The notes under the pieces were generated by a model. The model made no database searches, was not told the origin of the DNA, and saw nothing but the letters and a program-made list of their open reading frames with translations. Shown in pieces: positions 22,231 through 35,482 of a stretch of DNA of 64,000 nucleotides. The DNA is from Ignelater luminosus (lineage: Eukaryota > Arthropoda > Insecta > Coleoptera > Elateridae). A program made the translations under genes and the position numbers. The stretch is from positions 297,195 to 361,194 of the forward strand of contig VTPC01090547.1 of the NCBI GenBank assembly GCA_011009095.1, read 5' to 3'. The first letter of the stretch is position 1. Each line of letters opens with the position of its first letter.

Positions 22231-24730
22231 ATGGATAAAAAGTTTTTTGGCTCTCTGTCAATTATTTTTTGCAGATAGCTGAGCTCCATGGCTTCTCATC
22301 TCAGTTTTTGAGTTGCATTATTTATTCTTATCTCCTGGTGTCTCTCTGTTGCGATTTCTTTCGATTTTGTTTTTTCGGCTGCTAGTTTCCTGACCTCTTT
22401 TGGATAGTTGTTTTAAAGTGTTATCTTCTTGATTTCAGGAACGTGTTTTGTTGAGACTTCTCAGTTCCTGATTTAACTGTTCTTTGTGTTGAACAATGCG
22501 ATTGCTTAGTTCTTTCTGAAATATACTCCAATTAGTTTATATTGGACTGCGCACATTTTTGATAATATCTTTATTTTATGTTAAAAGTGATTTAAGTCTA
22601 GGTTAGTGTTCTCGTCCCCTTTTATTTGGATTATTCTTGATTTCATTCTTATAACTATTTTTTTTACAACTGTATAAGTTTTATGTCTTTTGTAAATGGA
22701 TGACTATGTGATCAAAACCAAATGCGAAGCCAAAAATATTTAAACACATAAGAAAGTCTTACCTTTCATTTTATCTAATTGATCAAAAGTTGACAAAAAA
22801 ATTCCGGATCCGTTAGATTTTTTCACAATATCTCTGAGGTTTTACATTCATTATTGACGCATGTTAAACGGTCAGTGTTCACATCTGCATGTGTTGTTTC
22901 CTCTATAAGTGGTAAGCTGTTATTGTTTCATAAAAATCCCCGCAATAAATTGCCACGATTATAAAAATAATCTGGCTAACCGAAAAATATAAAACTCAAT
23001 ATATATTTTATTTTTTTTGTTTGTGTTTATAGAAATTTATTGAAATAAAAAACACGATATGTACTTCTAAAATAAAAATTGTTTTCATCCACCCACGTGG
23101 AGGATTACCTTTTTATAGGCAAATTCAGTTTGCCTTATAAAAAAACGTAAACAACGTAAACTATGTCATTGGATTTTCCTATAAAGAAATTTCTACTATT
23201 GTAGTTATAAATTAATAACGCCGAATTAAACTTTGGAACAACTCCAATACATTAATTAAGCTTTTAGTGCTACCGTGAGATAATGCACACATTCTAGAAT
23301 ATCTCTACATAAAAAACAACAGTACCGCATCTATACTGAAGGGAATATTAGAAGATAACGATCAAACTTAAATTAAGAAATAGCCCATCTTCTTGATGGA
23401 AGAAATTATTAACAATTACAGTAAGAAGTGATAGATGTCAACTTAAAATAGTTTCTAAGCCGAGAGTTTCCTTTTGTGATAAAATCAATATAAGAAACAA
23501 TTTGTATAAACGAAAAATAGATATTCTCTCACTATACTAACAATTAACATCTATCTATCTCAGTTGGAAACATGACACCATTAATTTCGTGCTTCGTTTT
23601 CTGTTCTGGATGCCAATACGTATAATAAATTTGCCGTAATCGCAAATTCTGCATTAACTCACAATTCAGCAAACGTTCGGGAGAATGAGCATATACTAAT
23701 TAAATAGAAACCCAACACAATTCATTACAAACAATGAATTTTCCAGAAAACTAATCTAGACACTGCTTATAATCGACGTTACAAATTTCAATGCATGGAT
23801 GTGTGCATCGTAGCGAATTATTAAGCTAACGTTAAATATCCATCTCAATTTCATCTGCTTATACGGAGTATGGGTACCAGAGAAGATATAAATTTGGTTA
23901 GTATAACTCCCTGACCAACAGATTTCAATCTGAGGCAAGGTTTAATTGTCCCCTAGGTGCATTCTTCATATTGAAATACGACTCTGGATTTTCCCTCCCA
24001 TATATCCAAGAGAAACTTGCTGACGTAGTAGGGTTATATTTTTGGAGTTATCACTTTTCCAAATATTACTGTTTCGCAGCTTTTAATACTTAATTTGATA
24101 AAATATTCGTGATTCTTTTAACTGTCGTTTTTGCTTCTATATTGAATTAAATAATGGTAGTAACCGTTACTGTTCCTAATTATAAAGAGAGATTCACAGT
24201 TTTTATTCAGATCAAGTTTTGAAAGCATCCCATATTTGTCATAATTCATTTTTAAATGAAAGCAATAATTTTTTAACAGACTGTTCCCAGCTTGTACAGA
24301 AAACTTGTCTTTGCAATAATTTGTTAAAACAATCATCGTTGTTTGTGCATTTGCATATTTTCAACGAATAATAATTGAACATGACATTAAAGTTAAACAT
24401 ATTTATGGACAGGAGAAAGTCCTGCATTAAAAACAAAAGCTTATGTTCGTTATATTTTCACAACCCACATTCGGCTAAACTTTTGTATGTCTTAACTTTT
24501 CTATCTCGTTATCAAGATTACCAAGTTATTTCCAATTTCTGACAGACAAAAATATTTTGGTTTGTATCAGCTCAGTACTATTTTATTAACGCATTACACA
24601 AATCAGGCGTGGAATTGATTTGGTTTCTTAACAACTCTTACATTATTAATATATTGTCGAAGAACAATTGTTCTCATGCTGATAAGATTATATACCTTCA
24701 AGCTCAAAAATTCTGGGGTTAACTGTAAAG
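22231..24730. other. AT-rich non-coding DNA with one strong hairpin
   Basis: No gene is supported. At 23108-23145 TTTTTATAGGCAAA and TTTGCCTTATAAAAA form an almost perfect hairpin around the loop TTCAG. Open frames at 23756-23938 and 24118-24436 have no motifs. Confidence 0.4.
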
Positions 24731-25290
24731 ATTCGCATTCAGAAATTCGACCACCTGGTGTCCATGTCCGTCCAAAAACAGAAAAATGGTTGTTAATTAA
24801 GCGTCACATACTTTCTCTACATTGGATGTACTTGTACTATTAAAAGCTTAAACTTTGCCTAACTCAATTCCTGTAGAAGCAGCCAGAAATTAAAAGAAAA
24901 ACCGACTTGGACCATGAAACCTTCTAGACTTCCCAAATATTAATTAAATATACTAGCGGCTCGTTTAATATCAAATTGTGTCAATCCTCGTATTTAAACC
25001 TAAAATTTAAATCGGCAAAAAGCTTTTGGCCCAAGAAATTTAGAAAATCACATTTAAAGTAATCACTTCTTTCGAGAAATAAAACTTACGATAAACAAAA
25101 ATTAGACTCATTCGTCCTCTTTTCCAGGTAAGCATGCCGCTTCCTCGTTGTTTGCAATGCAGCTGAAGTAAACTGAACCTACCTGAAATCACTCTTAGAA
25201 CTCTTAAATATTGTTAAAGAAGAACAGCTCAACATGTCGTTAAAGTTGTTTAAGATAGGCGAAAGTCTTATATTGAAAACAAATGATCAA
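24731..25290 (+). repeat. Unclassified dispersed repeat, copy 2
   Basis: Degenerate match to 19081-19660 in the same orientation and landmark order: TTGTACTATTAAAAGCTTAAACTT near 24830 (shared as two shorter words), TTTAATATCAAA near 24967, CTTTTGGCC near 25022, then TTGTTTGCAA...AACCTACCTGAAATCACTC near 25147-25195. The long word above is written only to mark the site. No ORF, inverted ends or tail are seen. Confidence 0.5.
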
Positions 25291-25689
25291 TAGCATTCTT
25301 TATTTTTTTTAATTATCCATTAGCTTGTTATACATTCTTAGTTAATTTCTTAAACGCTGTCCCTATTGCTTATGGTCATTCTTAAAAATAACAATCAAAT
25401 TTGTTGTTGCACTGTCCCTTCATCTTCAGTTAAAAGTGTAAAATGCAATAATCAATCAAGTCAATCCTATCGAAGAATACAAATTGGAAATAGTTACAAA
25501 TCAAAACTGATAGTATAAAGAAAACCGTGTAATAAAAGAAGTACAAAGAATAATGAAACGGCAGAAATAATAAATTTGGCATTATAGAACGCTCAAAGCC
25601 CGACAGGTAAAGAAGAAGAAGTAATAGAAAATATGGAAAAGGCATTATAAAATATATAGAGAAGAAAGAAGTCCGGACACAAAGAGCTA

Positions 25690-27550
25690 ATCTAAAGCAA
25701 GGCTAAGGAAAATGGATATTACTAACCAAGCTAATCAAGATACAGCTAGAAGGAGAACCAGATTTCTAGCTTATGGCCCTACAGAAGACGCAAAGGAAGA
25801 ACAAAAAGAAAATCTCTACGTACAACTAGATATGGTAATGGATGATATCCTAAGAAAAATAATATGTATAGGTGACTTAAACTGGAGAGTCCAAAACAAA
25901 AACCAAGAAATGGAAGTATATATGGAGACACGGCAAAAGAATAGTAAAAACCATGCAGAAATCATCAAAATTCAAACATAAAGGTATTCACAAAATAATT
26001 TAGAAGAGAAAAGAAATAATTGCCAAATCAATCATAGATTAACTTTCTGATACATAAACTATTGCAAGCAAAATCAAGGACGTGAGGATATACAGAGAAA
26101 TTAATGAGGTAGTGGAACATTTAATCAAGGATAAACTCTACGGGAACATTATAAAGAAGTAATGATTAAAACATCAAAGAAAGTATATGTAACAGTAAAA
26201 TAAAGCAAGAGGGCGTTAGTAAAACAGAATGGTGCAGTGACGAAATTAAACTAAAACCAAGAAATGGATGAAATATCTAAATCCTAGAATGTATGAAGAT
26301 TATAATAAATTCAAGAAACCAAGGAAAAAAAGTCTCAGAAGTTATAAAAGACGCAAAGCAACAAACTTCGATACATTTTAAAAATTGTAAGCTGTAATAC
26401 AAGGTAAACCAAAAGCAATTTTATAATGTGATGCAAAATGTAAAAAAACAACAACAAGCCATCTCTTTTAAGAAGTCAAGGACAAAAACAAGAAAGCATT
26501 GACAACAAGGGAAGAAGCAAAACAAAAATCTGAGACACAATAGAACCAGATTAAAGGATAACAGACAAACGAGGAAGTATAACTGTAGGAATTGCGAAAG
26601 ATGAAATGTGGAAAGGTCGTGGGAATTAGCATGGCATGGCATGGCAAGGAGATATTAGAGAGAAGGTTCAACCTGGCAATGCAAATAGAACGAAGGCAAA
26701 ACTGGGAGACAGAGATAAGTACTCCAATTTCTAAACAGGGTGACGCTCAAAACTGTAAATTCTGCAGGGAAATAACGCTAAGTAGTATATATGAGAGAAT
26801 AGTTGCAGGAATCCTAGAGAAGAAGCTCAAGCAAAAGTTAACCATACAACAGACGAAGCACAATGTGATTTTAGAAGTCAAAGCAGTAATCAGGGCTTGG
26901 TGTTTGCGGTGAGACAATTAGAAGAAAAAGTAAGGAACAGAAATGAATTATACTTTTGCTATATACACCTGGAGAAGACATTGAAAAACTAAAAAGAGAA
27001 GAATAATGGAAGAGCCTAAACCAAAGAAGAGTACAATCACAAAGTACAGTCAGAGACTTGTACGATAAAAAGAGTAGCTAGTAATAATTAAACATCGAAA
27101 AACTGATGCTCTCCCAATAAGTCAATCTTCTACTTTTCACAATTGTCATGGATGACGTAACGAAAGCCTGCAAACCAGAACTAATTAATTGTGTGATGAG
27201 ATATCACAGCCTAAAAACATTGAAGGCTTTGCCTATGCCGACAATGTAGGGCAGATAATATGGTTTTAATACAGTCAGATCACAACAATTTAATTGTTAT
27301 GCAAAAAAGATAGAAAAAGAAAAGGAATAACAATAAACGTTAGACACAACAGAAACAATGAAAAGAAACAGCATGAAATACACATAGGTGGAAATAAATT
27401 GGAACAGGTTAAAAGATACAAATAATTGGGGTTAGTAATAAATCTACAGGAAAAGTTTGAATTTAAATAAATGTATAGCAAAAGTGGTAGTACCCGTGCT
27501 TAACATACGTCTGCAAAAGCTGGGCGTTGAATACTAAAACATGATGCATT
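25690..27550 (+). mobile_element. RTE-type LINE remnant, second copy
   Basis: A plus-strand, heavily decayed LINE of a different lineage from the one at 14.6 kb. Endonuclease text: YGPTEDAKEEQKENLYVQL and CIGDLNWRVQNKNQEME (25760-25930), corresponding to YAPTxD and GDxNAKVG. Middle region: KTEWCSDEIKLKPRNG and KVSEVIKDAKQQ (26220-26370). Reverse transcriptase: FNLAMQI, GDAQNCKFCREITLSSIYERIVAGILEKK (26670-26830), and GFAYADNVGQII (27225-27255). The catalytic YADD box reads YADN. The end near 27.5 kb contains HIGGNKLEQ and STGKV text like the family's post-palm region. No simple-repeat tail was found, so the 3' end is probably missing. Confidence 0.7.
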
Positions 27551-30480
27551 CATTGAACAAGTTTTGATAAAAATAAAAATGTACTGGTTTCATGTGCAGT
27601 AGTAATTGGCTATTCAATTTAATTTCCGTTCTTTGATGAAGTGTCTAAAGGTCGCATCCTTTGTGAAAGCTTCAGTAATGCAATGAAAAGAATAAGTGCT
27701 CTTGTTTCGTTCAAATGCTACAGAAACGTCTGGTTCATATAAAGAAGAAAAAAACCCGCAAGTAATTATTATGTTTTGTCTTTAGTAAACAGCTACATTC
27801 TTGACTGACATTGTTATAAAAACACAATTTTTCAAACAGCGTTTTCCCAAGAAAATATCTATAAAAAGAGCTGATGTTAACTAAAAATAATAGAGTCATA
27901 ACGTTATTTATATTACTGACTAATTTTGTTGTGAATCAAAACAAGTCAATTGTAAATTGGTAAGGTAATCTGTTCATGTTGAATGAGACTGAAACAGATT
28001 CGAAACTGTAATGTAGACATAAAAAATAGTTAAATATCTATAAATAATTACTTACCTTATGTTAAATCAATATAAAAATTATGGAAGTACTTTTTATTAT
28101 ATCAACTTAAACCACGTTCCTGCATAAAGGGGAAACTATCATTCTTTAATTAAAGATATTGATTGGTTAGCATTTGATGTGCGTTTATTCCCCCTTTCTA
28201 ATTTGAAACTATCAGACACTTCTGGCGGATTAGAGCGATTTTCCTTTTTTCCCAATACCGTAATGCCGAACAAAAAAGGATAGAAGATGGATAGAATTTA
28301 AAATAGAACAAACCGTTTATACAGGGAATCGCGAAGTTGTCTGATTTATTGTTCCTATTTTCTATGATTTTTTAATTTGTTCCCGTGTGTACTTTAAAAT
28401 TAGCACTTTTATCACTGAACTTGTTGAATATCAGTTGTATAGATATAAATTAATTTTTATCACATTTTTACTAACTTTTAAATACCAGTGTGTTTGCGTT
28501 TTTAAATCCAATCAAAAACACTAATTACTGTGTGTTCAGTAAAGACAAGCAAATGAAACAAAACCCTGACATCTACCATCATTTGATCATCGCAATCACG
28601 GTTTGGGAATTATTCGTTTGATGAAATCTTTCCCAAAGCTTTGCTCTCACTGTACGTCATAAAAATATAATGGTTTTATACCAAAATCATTATATTTTCA
28701 TAGTTTAAAAGCTTCATTTTTCAAAAAGAAGTAAAAATATATCGAAAGGTTTCAAACCCGGAATAAATTAAACATGAATTGAATTAATTGATTGAACGCG
28801 AAAAAAATATGAAAAGTTCTATAGATTTTCAGCTTTTCAAAACGAAGTTAAAAGTGTTGCGCGTCCCTCGAATGATTAATATGAAAAAATTGTAAATTAG
28901 TTCGTCCATAGCGATTACCCTCAAAATTACGAAATTAAAAGGGGAAAAGATAAACTAAATGGGTTGGCGAGTACTTAGGAAGAAAAAAGCCTATGACGTA
29001 GTCAGATTCTATTTAAATATTTTACAACAAGGAAATTGTATGAATTATTATTATTATCTAGAATTAAGTGCAAGTTTAACAATGCCCTTAAAGCAACTAC
29101 AACTTCTTAAATGGTGTTTTGTGGGAAACTGGCTCAACGAGAATGTAACTTCACGCACGAAAAGTCTACTATGTCCAAGTTTGTACTTACATTAGTCGTG
29201 ATATATTTAATGGTCGACTGGATTACTAAAATCGCTAATGGATGTTACTAGTAGCTAACTATAATTCTTACCGTTATCATTTTATAAAAATTCGAAAAAT
29301 TCATGCTTTAGATAATTTGGCTTTTACACAATCCTGTTAATATATTTAGTTCACTAATCTTATATATTATAAAGGGTGTTTCATAATATGAAACATCTTG
29401 GGACTGCTTATTCAACGCAAGTTGTGTTCCTTTTTTATGATTAAATTGATTGTTTTAAATTCTAATCAGTTATTCAACATTCAAAAACATTAAAAAAACA
29501 TAATAAGTTGTTACGAACAAAACTGGGATTAGTGTCCCATCGGGATCGCAACCATATATTAAATCGGTACGCTACCTATAACGCTAGCCTCTATACAGTC
29601 AAAGACGGGTCGTAGGCGAGGAAAGCTTAGAGCAGGCGGTAGACGGTAATAATAATGCAAGAATCTTAGAGGTTTCGAGATCGAGAGGGCGCCAGCTGCA
29701 ATAGAAAGTCACAGCTGATCTTCGTATCTAGGTCAGTAGGCGAGATGTCTGCCAAGGTCGATACACAAATAAACGAAATAGAGATTGTACTGCACTCTCT
29801 TTAGATACTTACTTTCCCAATGAGGGATTAAGCTAATAATATGTTCGTATCTGAAGGCCAACGTCACCTGGTTCCACAACAGCTGATTTCTGAAATACTC
29901 TATAAGCATGCTTATAACATAATAAAAGCTAAAAGATAAACTAATAACATCTATTAGCATACTATTAACTGAATACAGGAAACAGGTTACAGCGTTTCTG
30001 GTTACACTGTTTAAAAAACTTGTACACAAACACATATAAATGCAAGATAAACAAGTAAAAATACATAAAAAGCAAGTACACACAAAATAAATCTAGCTGC
30101 ATTAAGTTTATTAATATTTACGAATTAACAATCCAGTGCACTGCATAAAATGCTGGTAACGTGAAGACAATTCGTACATTTAGACAGTGAATCATCCGTA
30201 AATATTATAAATTCTGCAGTTGTTTATGAAAGAAGCATGAATGATATAACATAGAAAATATAAACAGTATAATCTAACTGAGTTCGTCGCTGCAGGTGTT
30301 TTACATTTAACTTTGGATCCAGATATTTATTCAAATAAATCGTTGAACAAGCCAAGAATTGAATTCATAAATTTTGTTCATAAAAAAAACTAATAAAAAG
30401 GTTGATAATATCTCAGAACAAGTTCGTTACATTACAAATCGTTAAACAACAGGTTTCTATTATTTAAACAATAGTATAAA
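27551..30480. other. Non-coding DNA, no gene recognised
   Basis: Contains two short perfect hairpins (AAAATATAATG...CATTATATTTT near 28663-28699; TGTTTCAT-AAT-ATGAAACA near 29383-29401). From about 29500 the composition is a little richer in G and C. Open frames at 28959-29195 and 29733-30083 carry no motif I know. Confidence 0.35.
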
Positions 30481-30486
30481 GCTTAT

Positions 30487-30576
30487 CAGTACTGTGAAAC
30501 GATACGTCGAGCTTTTTACTACTGTGAAAGGATGTCACAAAGTTCTTCACCACTGTGAAGCGATGTTTCAGTAACC
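30487..30576 (+). repeat. Small imperfect tandem repeat, three units of 30-31 bp
   Basis: The word ACTGTGAA recurs at 30491, 30521 and 30552, each followed by a GAT-containing stretch and a T-rich part. The three units are similar but not identical, so the array is not recent. No function can be assigned. Confidence 0.6.
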
Positions 30577-30590
30577 TTAACTGTAGGTTA

Positions 30591-32830
30591 CTTTTATCCA
30601 AAGCGGCTTGTGACGAGGCGATATTATACTAGTGTATTCACAAATAATTGCGTCTGTACATTGACAAGTTATATGCGTCAACGTTGCTTCTTCATAAGAG
30701 ATAGTTTGAAAAGGGTAAAATTATTTACCGTATAACTGGAACTAATCCAATACAGAACCAATTTGTTGGCACAGAAAACACTTAACTCGCGGCACTGGTT
30801 CACATAAAGTTTAACCTATAGTTAATACATTAATTCGTAGGAATGGACGACTTCCACATACGTTTTTAATTTAAAGAGATATTTTAATTGTCTTTAAATA
30901 TCTATAAAGAACGAGGCAGTACAAATCTCGTAGAAATTCGATAAAATGTTGAGGTATAACGAGAAAGACGATACACGGTAGTTTACTGAAAGTTCGATGT
31001 GAATTCGTTTGGTAGGTCGAGGTTTTTTTGAGAGATGCGTTACGATAGAGACACGTCTTGTACATTCCAGTAATTGTCGATAGGATATTCAGCGATGACA
31101 GAAATTATTCGCAATGTTTTCGTCAGACAAATTATCACCTTAATAAAAATTAGTCAATCCAAATTTCACATATAAAGAACACGGAAGACGCTTGTTTCTT
31201 CGTCGATAACTCTTGTTGCGCTCTCTCGAGTTCTTTTGTGGAATGCCTAACTTTCAACCCCCAAAAGGGTGGGTCTAACAAATTATTGGATGGTCGGCAT
31301 ACATGACGCCATGACAACCAATAAAATAATACGAGAAGAGAGTGATTTAACTAGAAATTCAAACGTTGCACTCTGCAATTATTGAAAAATAAATCTTGTC
31401 CGGACCAGACAAAGTGACAGTTTTATGGTTTAAACGAGCATAAGACTAAAAGATAAAAATATAAAATTCTTTGCAATGCAAAAATTAAATCTGAAAAATA
31501 CAAATTCAGATATAATTTTATTCTATGCAAAGCCCTAATGTATCTCTAGTTTAGCATAGTGAAAATATTTCTATAAGAGAATTCTGAAAGATAATAATGT
31601 TCCCGAGCCATAGATCTAATAATGTCAAAGGGCTTTCAACCAAAGGGGCTTGTATGCTACAAAAAGACGATAAAATTAATTTCTAAAAGGAATAACGTAT
31701 TTACAATAGGAAAAGATTGAAAATAATAAAAAGATATTCTGTTATTTGCAGAAGTTAATAATACATTAAGGGAAGATTCAATTATTTCTGAATTTTACTA
31801 ACAATGTATTGTTTTAACAAAGTTACTTGAGAAATTAAATTAAGGAAAATTGTCTCGGCGCCTAATACCCAAAATGTTGTCAATAAAACTCTCTGTATAA
31901 TATTGTATGGAAATATTGCAACACATTAGAAAAACTAAAAATTAAGCCAAATCTACTTCATGAAAAAGCATTCAGTTTAATGAAACCATAATGGTCAGAT
32001 TTAATATTTTTATTATGCGCTAAAAGCTTCACGCGTTATATTCAAATAGCTTGTTGTGTTATGTAAGATAACTGCAATCCTAATTTAGAATATGCCTGTG
32101 CATTGTTTTGTTATTTTTGTAGCAAACAAACACTAAAGATCATTGAGGTTATATTTCTTTTCAACTCGAACTAGGATTATGTGAGATTAGAATTCAACAT
32201 CAAAAAACAGATATTTATATCGCATCCACTAAAGAGTGTAAAGATATTTTTAAGCTCCATTGTTACAATATTATAAATTTATTACTCTTTCCTAACTGCA
32301 TTATTATTACTTACCTCATTATTATTCTATACCCACCCATTAGCGTTATTACCCATTAAATATTCAACTTCAATTTATTAAAATTACGTAATAACTGTGT
32401 GGATCTATAAACATGATTTTAGGAATAATGAAGTTGTAAGTAATAAAGGAAGTAATTAAAGATCTGAAAACGCTTAAATACAAACGTTAACGATTGGTTA
32501 GAGGAAGTAGTAGTAAACTGTAAATGTTGCTTACATTACCATTTTACGTTACGACACTGTAAAAAAAAATAGTGTTCATCGTTTACGCTCATTTAATGTC
32601 AATTGACTTTTAATTGCAAATTCGACAGATGGACACAAATTATGGAGAATCTGAAACCACTATTAAAACATGCAATGCCTAGATTTTTATCTCCACACTT
32701 CTGCAACTTTTTTACTTAATGTCTGATTCATTTCGAATTCTGTTAATTTAAACCTTTGAGAAGGTTGTACATTTTAATTTTCTGTTAACATTAACTTTGC
32801 TTTTCCACAAGGCTAAAACGAATATTTAAA
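30591..32830. other. AT-rich non-coding DNA
   Basis: No supported gene, RNA gene or repeat. The open frame at 30871-31065 (minus) has no motif. Confidence 0.4.
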
Positions 32831-33010
32831 AACTTGAGTATTAAAACTGACTACAAGATTCTTACCTCGACTTATAATACACAAGAGTGTATTCGTTCTC
32901 TCTTTCAGGAAAACACATTGTTTCCACGTTGTTTACAATACAGCCGGAATAATTTGGACCTACCTGGAGTCATTCAGGCACCCAATTTTTTAACTGATAT
33001 TTTTTGCATC
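32831..33010 (+). repeat. Unclassified dispersed repeat, copy 3 (3' part only)
   Basis: Matches the 3' block of the repeats at 19.1 and 24.7 kb. It reads CACGTTGTTTACAATACAGC near 32925, then TTTGGACCTACCTGGAGTCA near 32955. The upstream two thirds are not recognisable here. Confidence 0.5.
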
Positions 33011-34175
33011 TACACAAAATACTAAAGACAAACCGCATTACGGAATTTTATTATCTGCTCATCTAGTGCATAGTTCCAGTTGCACCAGAAATGACATCTT
33101 AGATTTTAAGAAATCATCATACTGATCTACACCAACCAGTTTTGACGTTATTAATTGTTTTTGTCCTTTAATCTTGTTATATAGGACGATCACAAAAATG
33201 CAAATCACATTTGAAGACAATGAAATATAAATCATTCCTTTGCTATAAAAGAGAACTTTATAAATTTTTGTGAGAGTTTACCGTAATTAGTTATAAAGGA
33301 ACTACAGACACCCCCATTTTGCTATTAATAATCTAAATAAGACACACCAGAGAAGTACAATAATCAATGTCTACTTCAAGGAAGTAGTTTTTGACGAGAT
33401 GCCTAGCATTATCGTATTTCCTCTTTTTATGGGGTAAAGAATTAGTAAATAGTCTATTTTTTATATATTAGGACACTCGTTAGGCCGTTTCTGGATTAGA
33501 AAATCATGAAAAACCACGAAGTTGCTTGTCAGACTACATCTTAGTTTCGTCTTGTGTTCATTAGAATATTGAAGGGCCTTATATTGCGAAATTTTAAATT
33601 TATCTTTTTCTTTGCTGTGTATGGTTTTTTTGAGAAATTTACCGTCGACAGGTGCTTCCCTAGGCGCATAAAAGTGGTTGGTTGGATGACGTCGGAAAAT
33701 CTCTTTCAAGTGCTCACTTTTTTCCAAAAGAATACGCGTTGCAGTAAAAACCACCCTGTTTCACTTATTAGAGACAATCATGAATGATACCTCAGCGTTA
33801 AGTCTCTTGAATTTGCAAAATAAAATAGACTGTTTTTGATCCCTTCAAAAAATTTGTTGCTAGCGGTATTGATTACTTGTTACTGAAAAATCCAAATAAA
33901 ACCGTGAGAGGTTTTTTATTGGCTAGGATTTGGACAGAGCTGCTTCTTCCCAAAACATAAAATCAGGTTTCTGTGTAACTGGAATTTCATCTTTTGATCC
34001 CGAGATATTTAAAGACATGTCCTCTTTTGTTTCCGACAGTGAGACTCATATAGTAATATCGTCAGCACGACCAATCGCTCTGCTCAGGCGACAAAAGTTA
34101 GCCCTCAAGAGAACAGCATTCCGGTGCCCAAGACTTCAACCGCTGCCATTCCAGCTCAACTTAGCATAGAAAATA

Positions 34176-35482
34176 AAGGGTTTTCCAATAAGAGGTGTTA
34201 TTTTGATATTCAAAGAAAAGTGCCATTTTTTAATATAAATGATCGGATGTTTATTTCATTATAAAGAGGAAGGTATGCCGTTAATAGTGGAAAATAACAT
34301 CAGGCAAATGACCACCACGACCACGCTTACAGGACAATATCCTTTTCATGAAATTTTCCATAACCAAATCGCAAAGTGGCTGCCCTATGTCCTCGATAGC
34401 CTCACGAATTCCATCTTTGAGGTCTTGAATCGACGCTGGGCTGTTGGCGTAGACCTTCTCTTTCACGTGGCCCCAAAGAAAGAAGTCGCAAGGTGTTAAA
34501 TCACAAGATCTCGGTGGCCAATTGTGATCACCTCTTCGAGAGATAACACGGTCCGGAAACTTTTTCCGTAAAAGATCAATGGTTTCGTTGCTTGTGTGGC
34601 ACGTAGCGCCGTCTTGCTGAAAGTAAACGTTGTCCAGATCAATACCATCCAATTCCGGCCATAAAAAAATCGTTAATCATCTCTCGATAGCGCAATCCAG
34701 TCACCGTAACTGTTGCTCCAGCCTCATTTTCGAAAAAGTAAGGTCCAATGACTCCGCCGGACCATAAACCGCACCAAACAGTCACACGTTGAGGATAGAG
34801 AGACTTTTCAACAATAACTCTTGGATTTTCTGAGCCCCAGATCCGACAATTTTGCTTGTTGACGAAGCCACCGAGGTGGAAATGGGCCTCATCACTCAAG
34901 ATGATTTTTCGATGGAATTCTGGATCATTTTCATGCATTTCAACGACCCAATCAGCAAAGACACGACGTTGTTGATGATCGGCCGGCTTGAGTTCTTGTG
35001 TTAACTGGACTTTATAAGCCTTAAGACCCAAATCTTTATGCAAAATACGGTGTAATGACGTTTGTGGAATGGCTAATTCCAAAGAACGACGAGGAATGGA
35101 CAAACCTGGGTTTTCTTTAACACTTTCGGCTACAACAGCAATATTCTTGGCTGTTCTTGAGCGACGTGCACGGGTTTTATTCTTCACATCACTAACTTGT
35201 CCCAAGAGCTCGAATTTTTTTCACCAATTTCTGTATTGCGGTCCGACAAGGTGCTTCACGGTGACCCAAAAATGTTCGAGTTTTACGAACCGTCTCTGCC
35301 AAATTTTCACCATTTTTATAGTGAATTTTAATAATTTCAATGCGTTGTTGAAGCGTGTATCGTTCCATATTTATTAATGGCGTAGTTTCTACTTGTCAAA
35401 TGTCAAAAAATGATAGCTTCAAAAGTGACATCTACCGAAATAGCGGGCTATTCAAAATAACACCTCTTATTGGAAAACCCTT
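34176..35482 (-). mobile_element. DD41D mariner-like element with 31-bp terminal inverted repeats, nearly whole
   Basis: A 1307-bp element bounded by perfectly matching 31-bp inverted repeats (34176-34206 and 35452-35482, starting AAGGGTTTTCC). TA dinucleotides flank it at 34174-34175 and 35483-35484, as expected for the Tc1/mariner superfamily. It sits inside a pogo-like remnant. One transposase gene on the minus strand fills most of it. Identity of the two ends and the few coding defects make this one of the youngest insertions in the window. Confidence 0.9.
34281..35368 (-). pseudogene. DD41D transposase, two frameshifts
   Basis: Starts at MERYTLQQRIEIIKIHY (35368), with an N-terminal helix-turn-helix, and stops at 34281-34283 after DVIFHY. 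Catalytic motifs: LSDEAHFHLGG (about 34870-34896), QQDGATCHTS (34594-34620) and TPCDFFLWG (34470-34491). I count 41 residues between the second and third aspartates, giving DD41D. All three acidic residues are intact. Only two disruptions are seen, both in homopolymers: an A7 run at about 35215-35221 and an A7 run at 34664-34670 (T7 on the coding strand). Either could be a true mutation or a sequencing error. The protein would cut and paste the element at TA sites in the nucleus. Confidence 0.85.

Noticed and set aside
23108-23145. Bacterial-type terminator from a strong hairpin
   Set aside because: The sequence is eukaryotic, with no gene upstream; it is noted only as a hairpin.
29500-31420. 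Possible LTR or other element in a slightly GC-richer stretch starting TGTTACGAAC
   Set aside because: No second terminal repeat, primer site or coding text was found.
33461-33754. 97-codon minus-strand ORF
   Set aside because: The plus strand of the same stretch reads as pogo DDE text, so this frame is a shadow.
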